Shown piece after piece: positions 1 through 4,940 of a stretch of 5,378 nucleotides of DNA (its first letter is position 1; each line of letters begins with the position of its first letter). A model generated the notes under the pieces. The model was not told the origin of the DNA and did no database searches. It worked only from the letters and a program-made list of their open reading frames with translations. Location: NCBI GenBank assembly GCA_048594865.1, contig JBMDWZ010000017.1, positions 1 through 5,378 on the forward strand, written 5' to 3'. This stretch comes from CALKWS01 sp048594865. Lineage in GTDB: Bacteria; Actinomycetota; Actinomycetes; Actinomycetales; Beutenbergiaceae. The translations under genes and the position numbers were made by a program.

Positions 1-1
1 C

Positions 2-370
2 TACGTTGCCGGCTGGCAGCGCTCGGGCGACCTGGGCCTGATCGCCGTCGAGACTGGTGGGCCCGGAGGCCTACAGATCCCCGTCGGCGCGGTGTGGTTG
101 CGCCGCTTCGACTCCCACCACCCCGGATACGGCTACGTGAGAGACCATGTGCCCGAACTGAGCATCGGCGTCGCCGCCCACCAACGCCGTCGAGGCATCG
201 GCTCGGGACTGCTGCGGGCGCTCTTCGCTCGCGCTCGTGACGCCGGAGTCAAGCGGGTCAGCGTGAGCGTGGAGAACGGCAATGAGGCTTCGCTGGCTCT
301 GCTCACAGGCGCCGGCTTCAAGGTGCACGCCAAATCCGAAGATGGCCAGACGCTGCTCATCGAGCTGTAA
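2..370 (+). CDS. GNAT-family N-acetyltransferase, 3' part (5' end outside window)
   Basis: The frame is open from base 2 to the TAA at 368-370, giving 122 residues, so the true start lies before the window. The GNAT acetyl-CoA site (motif A) is clear: a beta strand ELSIGVAAHQ leads into R-R-R-G-I-G-S-G-L-L (fragment residues 62-71, the R/Q-x-x-G-x-G signature). A helix follows, then the V-x-V-x-x-x-N-x-x-A-x-x-L-x-x-x-GF segment near the end, typical of the motif B Asn and the final strands. Such enzymes transfer an acetyl group from acetyl-CoA to an amine on a small molecule or protein; the substrate cannot be read from this sequence. The GTG at 92 is an internal valine, because the homologous fold continues upstream of it (GLIAVE...GAVWLRRF looks like the preceding strands). 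It is convergent with the lipoprotein gene, whose stop lies 15 bases away. Confidence 0.87.
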   Translation, partial: YVAGWQRSGDLGLIAVETGGPGGLQIPVGAVWLRRFDSHHPGYGYVRDHVPELSIGVAAHQRRRGIGSGLLRALFARARDAGVKRVSVSVENGNEASLALLTGAGFKVHAKSEDGQTLLIEL

Positions 371-391
371 CTAGCTAGTTCCGAGCTAGTT
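369..391. terminator. Stem-loop between convergent genes, candidate bidirectional terminator
   Basis: AACTAGCT (369-376) pairs perfectly with AGCTAGTT (384-391), an 8-bp stem around a 7-base loop. It covers the last two bases of the acetyltransferase stop codon and the TAG stop of the opposing lipoprotein gene. An alternative fold is the 12-base perfect palindrome at 369-380. Neither strand has a T-tract after the stem, so classical intrinsic termination is not assured; U-tract-less hairpins are often invoked in actinobacteria. The stem is AT-richer than its surroundings. Confidence 0.35.
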
Positions 392-1225
392 CGTGGGGAA
401 GAAGACCACGACCGTCGGCTGCGAGAGCGTCACTTCGAACCGCCCGACCACCATGTCTGAGGCGTTGACCAGGTAGACCACGTACTTTGACCCCTCGGTC
501 TCCTGCGGAAGGGTCACCCCGTACACCGCTTCGGAAGAGTCCACCACGGAGGCGAGCACCTCTAGCGTGGTTTCGTTGACGTTGCCCCCGGCGCTGAACT
601 GGGAAATAGCGCCGAAGTCCCGCTCGGTGACCAGGTCAACAAACCGGTCGACGGCGCCAAGCGGCGAACTCAATCCGGTTCCGCCGTCCAGGCCTCGTTC
701 GTTACCCGACCGCACCACGTCCTCGATGCTCACCAAGGTCTCGCCGTCCCAGCCGACGGCGTAGGTGACGGACTGTTCAAAAATCGGTCCCTGGACCGGG
801 GTGAATTGCTGCCAGACCGTTGTTTGCACGATCACCCGGTCACCCTCGGCGCCCAGCACGGTGAGGTCGCGAATCTCGAACTCCACGTCGGTGTACTCAC
901 CGGCGCCGTCCATCCGAGTCAGTTCGGTGGCGGTAGCCAGGGTGAAGCGTTGCGCCTGTGCACCGAGTCCGATCGCCTGGTTCAGTTCGGCGGTCGCTAG
1001 CGCCGGCGTGGCTTCGGTCGAGACGTACCGGGCGTCGCTGTCTGGGCCGCGCAGGAAGTTCTCGTGCAGGTCGCTCAGGAGCACCACAACGTTCTCGGAC
1101 TGTGCCTGCACTTGGCCCTGTGGCACGTCGGTCTCCGAGGGCACTACGACCGAGGCGGACGGCGCGCATGCCACGAGCAGAAATGGCACGACGAAGGCGA
1201 CCAGGAGCCTTCGAACCCAGCGCAT
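386..1225 (-). CDS. Secreted lipoprotein of unknown function
   Basis: This gene encodes 279 residues from an ATG at 1223-1225. A GAGGGG ribosome binding site at 1234-1239 lies 8 bases upstream and supports that start. The N-terminus is a textbook lipoprotein signal: M-R-W-V-R-R, a hydrophobic stretch (residues 7-19), and the lipobox L17-V18-A19-C20. Cys20 is the only cysteine I see and would be lipidated, anchoring the protein on the outer face of the cytoplasmic membrane. A Ser/Val/Gln-rich linker (about 21-44) follows. The rest reads as two alpha+beta segments: about 45-165 (helices, then strands such as DVEFEIRDLTVLG and RVIVQTTVW) and about 185-279 (helix VDRFVDLVTERDF, then strands ending VVVFFPTN). 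This order is reminiscent of tandem NTF2-like domains, but that is my inference and I recognise no named family. It is transcribed divergently from the kinase gene. Confidence 0.85.
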   Translation of the reverse strand: MRWVRRLLVAFVVPFLLVACAPSASVVVPSETDVPQGQVQAQSENVVVLLSDLHENFLRGPDSDARYVSTEATPALATAELNQAIGLGAQAQRFTLATATELTRMDGAGEYTDVEFEIRDLTVLGAEGDRVIVQTTVWQQFTPVQGPIFEQSVTYAVGWDGETLVSIEDVVRSGNERGLDGGTGLSSPLGAVDRFVDLVTERDFGAISQFSAGGNVNETTLEVLASVVDSSEAVYGVTLPQETEGSKYVVYLVNASDMVVGRFEVTLSQPTVVVFFPTN

Positions 1226-1233
1226 CGGTAAAG

Positions 1234-1239
1234 CCCCTC
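1234..1239 (-). promoter_or_regulatory. Ribosome binding site of the lipoprotein gene
   Basis: On the - strand this reads GAGGGG, 8 bases before the ATG at 1223-1225. It fixes the lipoprotein start and places the lipobox cysteine at residue 20. Confidence 0.65.
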
Positions 1240-1304
1240 TATGATCGTTAGTCGTGCCTTGGTCGCCTACAGCCTAGGCCCCAGCAGTACGACGTTACCG
1301 ATTT

Positions 1305-1311
1305 GGGAGGG
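1305..1311 (+). promoter_or_regulatory. Ribosome binding site that sets the kinase start at GTG 1319
   Basis: GGGAGGG at 1305-1311 lies 7 bases upstream of the GTG at 1319-1321. The upstream in-frame ATG at 1241 has no comparable site and would add 26 residues without domain similarity, placed almost on top of the lipoprotein gene's ribosome binding site. This favours the GTG. Confidence 0.75.
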
Positions 1312-1318
1312 ACTGCGC

Positions 1319-2356
1319 GTGCCAGTCGTCCATGACCCACCTCACATTGAGGGGTACGAATACGTGCGGCCGATCGGCCGCGGCGGCTTCTCAGACGTGT
1401 ATTTGTACACGCAGCGCCTACCTTTCCGCGAGGTAGCGATCAAGGTTTTGCACACCGATTCGTTGACCGACGCGGTACGCCGGCAGTTCGAGGCTGAGAT
1501 AAATCTCATGGCCCGGGTGTCCAATCACACCAACATCGTCTCGATTTACGCCGCTGACATCGATGAGGAGGGCGAGCCGTACCTGGTGATGGAATACTGC
1601 GCCGGCGGAAGTCTCGGCGAGGTCTACCGCCAGGCACCGCTACCACTTCGGGATGTGCTGCGGATCGGCGTGCGGTTGGCGAGCGCGCTGGAGGTTGCGC
1701 ATCGCTCCGGGATCGTGCACCGGGATATCAAGCCCAGCAATATTCTGCTCAGCGAATACGGAATGCCGGTGCTGAGCGACTTCGGCATTTCCACGATCGA
1801 CGACGAGTTCCCAGACGAGTTGTACGAAGAGTTTTACGGTGAGCGCGGGGATGAGGCCACCACGTTCGCCCTCAGCCTGCCGTGGGCGGCGCCGGAAACG
1901 TTGCGAGTTCCACCGGATGCCGACCCACGCAGCGACCGGTACGCGCTCGCCGCCACCCTGTATTCGTTGTTGGAGGGCCGTTCCCCGCACGAGGTTCCCG
2001 GCGGGCCGAACACCTCAGAGCACCTGCGTGGCCGCATTCAGAGCGGGTTCATCGCGGCGATGAAGCACGCCGAGATTCCTGAGAGCCTCACCGACTTGCT
2101 GCGGCAGGCGATGGCGTTCGATCCGGCGGTCCGCCACGATCACACGGTGGACTTCGGATCGGCGTTGCAGCAAATTCAGCGCGATCTGGGCCATGACGTC
2201 ACCCCCATGAATCTGCCTCTTTCCAACGTGCCGGAGCCCACGCCGCCAGACATTGCGGACCCGACCGATCCCGACCCTGCCGAGATCGTGGAACTACCGG
2301 TGGATGAGTATCCGGTCAGCGAGCACACGTTGATGCCGCCCCGCGACCCGCGGTAG
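1319..2356 (+). CDS. Soluble Hanks-type (PknB-like) Ser/Thr protein kinase
   Basis: From GTG 1319 the protein has 345 residues. All catalytic elements are present: glycine loop G20-R-G-G-F-S-D-V27, VAIK lysine K42, alpha-C glutamate probably E60, catalytic H134-R-D136-I-K138-P-S-N141, D154-F-G156, A-P-E ending at E193, and the alpha-F aspartate in R-S-D206-R-Y. It should be an active kinase phosphorylating Ser/Thr on cytoplasmic proteins; targets are unknown. The DFG-to-APE segment is about 40 residues, longer than in PknB (about 31), because of an acidic insert (D161 to E179) before T181-T182, the likely autophosphorylation threonines. Ser186 stands where the P+1 loop usually has Thr, and Trp189 where it often has Tyr. 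The kinase fold ends near residue 290. A short Pro/Asp-rich tail follows, with no membrane helix and no PASTA repeats, so it is not a PknB-like cell-wall sensor. No phosphatase or FHA gene lies beside it in the window. Confidence 0.94.
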   Translation: MPVVHDPPHIEGYEYVRPIGRGGFSDVYLYTQRLPFREVAIKVLHTDSLTDAVRRQFEAEINLMARVSNHTNIVSIYAADIDEEGEPYLVMEYCAGGSLGEVYRQAPLPLRDVLRIGVRLASALEVAHRSGIVHRDIKPSNILLSEYGMPVLSDFGISTIDDEFPDELYEEFYGERGDEATTFALSLPWAAPETLRVPPDADPRSDRYALAATLYSLLEGRSPHEVPGGPNTSEHLRGRIQSGFIAAMKHAEIPESLTDLLRQAMAFDPAVRHDHTVDFGSALQQIQRDLGHDVTPMNLPLSNVPEPTPPDIADPTDPDPAEIVELPVDEYPVSEHTLMPPRDPR

Positions 2357-2359
2357 CCC

Positions 2360-2384
2360 CGCCCACCTAGCTCATCAGGGGGCG
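2360..2384. terminator. Stem-loop between kinase and nagA 3' ends, candidate bidirectional terminator
   Basis: CGCCC-a-CCT (2360-2368) pairs with AGG-GGGCG (2377-2384): eight base pairs, one bulged A at 2365, and an 8-base loop (2369-2376). The structure spans the 18-base gap between the two convergent genes and enters the end of nagA, including its TGA at 2375-2377. There is no T-tract on either strand, so termination activity is a guess from position and GC-rich pairing. Confidence 0.35.
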
Positions 2385-3529
2385 ACGGCGAGCTGTTGCT
2401 CTCCCCCGACCCAGACCTGGGTGACACCCAGGTCCTCATCCAGTGCCAGAACATCGGCGGACAGCCCTTCGCGCAGCGCGCCGTACCTGTCCCCCACCCC
2501 GAGCGCACGGGCCGGGATCGCGGTCGCCGAGGCGATCGCCTGCGCCAATGGGATCCCGATGTTCACACTATTTCGCACCGCAGCGTCCATGGTCAGGGTC
2601 GACCCGGCGATCGAGCCGGTACTCGCCAACCTTGGCACGCCGTCGGCCACGATCACGTCCAGGCCACCGATCTCAAATTTGCCGTCTGCGCACCCGGCAG
2701 CTGCCATCGCGTCGGTGATGTACGCGAGTCTCTGGGCAGCTGTGTCATTGAGCAACCGGACCATCCTGCCATGCACGTGATCGCCGTCGTGGATGACCTC
2801 CAGGGTGACGCCAGGGTGGTCCAGGGCCGCGAGCACCGGCCCGGGACTGCGGTGGTGGATCGGTCGCATGCCGTTGAACGCGTGCGTGAGGATGGACGCG
2901 CCGGCGTCGAATGCGGCGGTGGCTTGGTCGTAGGTGGCGCCGGTGTGCCCGACGGCGACCCGGACGCCCGCCTGCAGGAGTTGGGCGATGGCGACGTCGG
3001 CGCCCGCGATCTCCGGTGCCATGGTCACCTGCACCAGGTGGCCGTCAGCGGCCTCCAGCAGGCGGTCGATGCCCTGCGGGCTGGGGCTGCGAAGGACCGA
3101 GCGGTTGTGCGCGCCCCCGAACTCCGGCTCCAGGTAGGGGCCTTCGAGGTGCACACCGAGGACGCCGGGATCCTCGCTGGCGACGGCCGCAGCCTGGGCG
3201 AGCCGGGTTCGTAGTTGCTCGGCGTTGGCACTGACCAGCGACAGCAGCGTCCGCGTCGTGCCGTGGGCCCGGTGGAAGGCCAAACCGTGGGCTATCGACT
3301 CCGGGCCGTCATCGAAGGCATACCCTGCGCCGCCGTGCACGTGCATGTCTACATAGCCGGGGACCAGGTAGGCGCCGGCGTCGATGGTTTTGCGTGCCGG
3401 GGGCGGTGGCCCGGAGCCGACGGTGGCGATTCGTCCGGCCTCGATGGCGACCCAGCCGCCCTCGATTTCGACCCCGTCGGTGATGAGTCTGCGAGCGCGC
3501 AGCACTACGCGATTGTCGGCCTCAAGCAT
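2375..3529 (-). CDS. nagA: N-acetylglucosamine-6-phosphate deacetylase
   Basis: This 384-residue protein is full length for NagA. It removes the acetyl group from GlcNAc-6-phosphate, giving glucosamine-6-phosphate and acetate, in cytoplasmic amino-sugar catabolism and cell-wall sugar recycling. The amidohydrolase landmarks are in order: a small N-terminal beta domain, P-G-Y-V-D-M-H63-V-H65-G-G, the metal ligand E129 in G-V-H-L-E-G-P-Y, H195 in V-G-H-T, H216 in L-T-H-A-F-N-G-M, substrate-site H251 and H253 in H-D-G-D-H-V-H, and catalytic D273 in I-T-D-A-M. The intact H-x-H pair means a second metal site could form, unlike E. coli NagA, where that pair is replaced. The start is ATG 3527-3529, with only a weak AGG upstream. 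Its stop-to-start distance from the isomerase-like gene is 26 bases, so the two are probably co-transcribed and partly share translation. No nagB is visible. Confidence 0.95.
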   Translation of the reverse strand: MLEADNRVVLRARRLITDGVEIEGGWVAIEAGRIATVGSGPPPPARKTIDAGAYLVPGYVDMHVHGGAGYAFDDGPESIAHGLAFHRAHGTTRTLLSLVSANAEQLRTRLAQAAAVASEDPGVLGVHLEGPYLEPEFGGAHNRSVLRSPSPQGIDRLLEAADGHLVQVTMAPEIAGADVAIAQLLQAGVRVAVGHTGATYDQATAAFDAGASILTHAFNGMRPIHHRSPGPVLAALDHPGVTLEVIHDGDHVHGRMVRLLNDTAAQRLAYITDAMAAAGCADGKFEIGGLDVIVADGVPRLASTGSIAGSTLTMDAAVRNSVNIGIPLAQAIASATAIPARALGVGDRYGALREGLSADVLALDEDLGVTQVWVGGEQQLAVAP

Positions 3530-3555
3530 GCCTGCAACCTACACCGGGCGGGTGG

Positions 3556-4479
3556 TTAACCGATCGCCGCCGGCTCGCGCGTAGTGTCGTTGAGCCGTGC
3601 CTGGGCACCGGCGCGCAGGTGCGCCCGCGCGAAGGACAGCGAATCGGCCAGGTCGGCGCGCACATGCTTGGCGCTGGGGGCCCGGCGGGTCTGGATCTCC
3701 ACGACCACGTCTCCGGACCAGTCGGTGCGGGCCAGTTCTTGGAGCACTTCACCACACGGCTGGGTGCCGCGGCCGGGTACCAAGTGCTGATCGGCCGGGG
3801 TGTAGGAGCCATCGGCCAGGTGGATGTGCTGGACGCGACCCTGCAGCTGGCGGAGCAACTGCAGGCCGTTCTGCTGGGCGACGGCCGCGTGCGACAGGTC
3901 GAGGGTGACGTGCTCGTAGTCGCGGGTGCACAGGTCCCAGCCGGGCAGGTAGGCGTTGAACGCCCGGCCGCGCCAACGCCACGGGAACATGTTCTCTACC
4001 GACACCTTCACCGGCGTCGCCTGGTTCAACTGGTTCACGTGGTCGGCGAACCCGGAGGCGTATTTGCCTTGCCAGCGGAACGGCGGGTGCACCACCACGG
4101 TGTCGGCGCCGATATCGAGCGCCAGGTCCACCGAGCGCTCCAACTTGGGGCCGGGTAGTCGGCCCCAGACGCCCTGGCTGACCACCAGGGATGGGGCGTG
4201 GATACTGGTTACGGGCATGTCGTAGCGCTCTGCCAGCTGACGCAGCGAGGTGGGGTTCTGGGACAACTTGTCCGACCAGACCATCACTTCGATTCCGTCA
4301 TAGCCGAGGTCCGAAGCCATCGCGAATGCCTCGTTGAGCCGCGAGGGGTACACCGCGACAGAGGCCATCACCACCCGGATGGAATCGGGCGCCACGGTCG
4401 GCGCAACTGCGCCGTCGCTAACGGGTTGCATATTGGCCACCATAACCCGCGAATCGGCTTTCAGCAGGCTGGCTGACAA
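3556..4479 (-). CDS. Sugar phosphate isomerase/epimerase-like TIM-barrel protein
   Basis: The longest reading is 307 residues from a TTG at 4477-4479. The fold is the xylose isomerase-like/endonuclease IV-like TIM barrel. E64 lies in Y-D-G-I-E-V and H94 in S-I-H-A-P; H131 is in V-V-H-P-P-F and E162 in V-S-V-E-N. D194 and H197 lie in L-D-L-S-H, H218 and H220 in H-I-H-L-A-D, and E261 in V-V-V-E-I-Q. The Glu/Asp/His/Glu set suits a divalent-metal site used to isomerise or epimerise a sugar or sugar phosphate; the substrate is unknown. Start choice is open. The TTG has AGAAG 8 bases upstream. ATG 4429-4431 (residue 17) has GGTGG 5 bases upstream, and ATG 4441-4443 has little. The recognisable domain begins near residue 35, so all are compatible. 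It lies just upstream of nagA on the same strand, suggesting a joint role in amino-sugar or related carbohydrate use. Confidence 0.86.
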   Translation of the reverse strand: MSASLLKADSRVMVANMQPVSDGAVAPTVAPDSIRVVMASVAVYPSRLNEAFAMASDLGYDGIEVMVWSDKLSQNPTSLRQLAERYDMPVTSIHAPSLVVSQGVWGRLPGPKLERSVDLALDIGADTVVVHPPFRWQGKYASGFADHVNQLNQATPVKVSVENMFPWRWRGRAFNAYLPGWDLCTRDYEHVTLDLSHAAVAQQNGLQLLRQLQGRVQHIHLADGSYTPADQHLVPGRGTQPCGEVLQELARTDWSGDVVVEIQTRRAPSAKHVRADLADSLSFARAHLRAGAQARLNDTTREPAAIG

Positions 4480-4541
4480 ACGTCACACTTCTCTCACGAG
4501 TCTGATCCACCTACCTACCGGCCGACCTCCCGCGGGCACGG

Positions 4542-4898
4542 CTAGGCCTCGGCGTCCAACTCGGGAGTGGTGCTGATGATCCGGCTCAGTGCGTCTCGGG
4601 TCACAACACGTTGGCCGATCTCGTCGTCCAGACGATCGCGCTCGGCGATCAACCGCGCAGTCACTAGCGATGTCTGCGTTGCCGGATCTGCCATGCAGGG
4701 CAGCACGTCGGCTATTGCGGTGGTGCCCAGACCCGCAGCCAGCAGTTGCCGAATCAGCTCCACCCGGTCAACCGCCGCCTCGCTGTAGTGACGCTGTCCA
4801 CTCGCCGAGCGGTCGCTGGCGAGCAGCCCGCACTCCTCGTAGTAGCGCAATGACCTGATGCTCGCACCAGTACGTCGGGACAACTCTCCAACACGCAC
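4542..4898 (-). CDS. MerR-family transcriptional regulator
   Basis: This gene encodes 118 residues from a GTG at 4896-4898, with GAGAGG 6 bases upstream. The N-terminal winged helix-turn-helix is typical of MerR: R-V-G-E-L-S-R-R-T-G at residues 2-11, then R-S-L-R-Y-Y-E-E-C-G-L-L (15-26), the wing S-G-Q-R-H-Y (33-38), and the second helical pair through about residue 66. A long helix (about 77-105) should form the antiparallel coiled-coil dimer. The C-terminal tail is short and has no cysteine pair; the only cysteines are C23 and C68, so mercury-type or SoxR-type metal sensing is unlikely. The effector is unknown. MerR proteins bind between the -35 and -10 and untwist over-long spacers. The divergent VOC gene, 42 bases away, has exactly such a promoter and is the probable target, along with autoregulation. 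The isomerase-nagA pair follows 62 bases downstream on the same strand and could be read through. Confidence 0.93.
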   Translation of the reverse strand: MRVGELSRRTGASIRSLRYYEECGLLASDRSASGQRHYSEAAVDRVELIRQLLAAGLGTTAIADVLPCMADPATQTSLVTARLIAERDRLDDEIGQRVVTRDALSRIISTTPELDAEA

Positions 4899-4904
4899 GA
4901 CTTG

Positions 4905-4910
4905 CCTCTC
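4905..4910 (-). promoter_or_regulatory. Ribosome binding site of the merR-family gene
   Basis: On the - strand this reads GAGAGG, 6 bases before the GTG start at 4896-4898. It supports the non-ATG start, which also fits the canonical beginning of the MerR DNA-binding domain. It overlaps the proposed operator, so operator occupancy and merR expression are physically linked. Confidence 0.65.
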
Positions 4911-4923
4911 ACATTGATGTCAG
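4908..4923. promoter_or_regulatory. Candidate MerR operator, imperfect 16-base palindrome
   Basis: CTcACAT-TG-ATGTcAG: six of eight symmetric positions pair (4908/4923, 4909/4922 and 4911-4914 with 4917-4920). The failures are 4910/4921 and the central dinucleotide. It lies within the 20-base spacer of the VOC promoter, where MerR-family dimers bind. The cognate protein is assumed to be the adjacent regulator. Confidence 0.5.
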
Positions 4924-4940
4924 GTTCTAGCCTAGGCGGC

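Larger units (their letters stand above)
1226..1318. promoter_or_regulatory. Divergent control region between lipoprotein and kinase genes
   Basis: These 93 bases must hold the promoters of both genes if each is transcribed from here. On the - strand, TAGGCT (1272-1277) fits the TANNNT -10 pattern, but no convincing -35 lies 16-19 bases upstream. On the + strand I see no pair close to consensus for the kinase. The nine bases AGCCTAGGC at 1271-1279 recur at 4929-4937 in the merR/VOC gap. Only the two ribosome binding sites within or bordering this region are solid. Confidence 0.35.
4902..4933 (+). promoter_or_regulatory. MerR-type promoter with 20-base spacer, for the VOC gene
   Basis: TTGCCT at 4902-4907 resembles a -35 and TAGCCT at 4928-4933 a -10 (TANNNT). 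They are separated by 20 bases, longer than the usual 17 and in the 19-20 range characteristic of MerR-activated promoters. The operator palindrome fits inside the spacer. Transcription would begin about 7 bases after the -10, at or next to the ATG at 4941, implying a leaderless mRNA. The hexamers are individually weak; the joint geometry is what supports the call. Confidence 0.5.

Noticed and set aside
1241..1318. ATG at 1241 as the kinase start, adding 26 residues
   Set aside because: No ribosome binding site precedes it, the extension has no kinase-domain similarity, and it would put the start next to the divergent lipoprotein gene's ribosome binding site. GTG 1319 has GGGAGGG at good spacing.
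2396..3214. A 272-codon + strand open frame opposite nagA
   Set aside because: It is antisense to a clearly conserved enzyme; its composition (rich in Arg, Gly, Asp, His) and lack of any domain pattern are those of a mirror frame in high-GC DNA.
3619..4158. A 179-codon + strand open frame opposite the isomerase-like gene
   Set aside because: It is a shadow of the conserved TIM-barrel gene, with no ribosome binding site or recognisable domain.
4520..4543. GC-rich self-complementary stretch between merR and the isomerase-like gene (GCCG...CGGC around CCCGCGGG) as a terminator
   Set aside because: The outer arms are only 4 bp with mismatches inside, the inner palindrome leaves no loop, and no T-tract follows on the - strand. 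Too weak to call.
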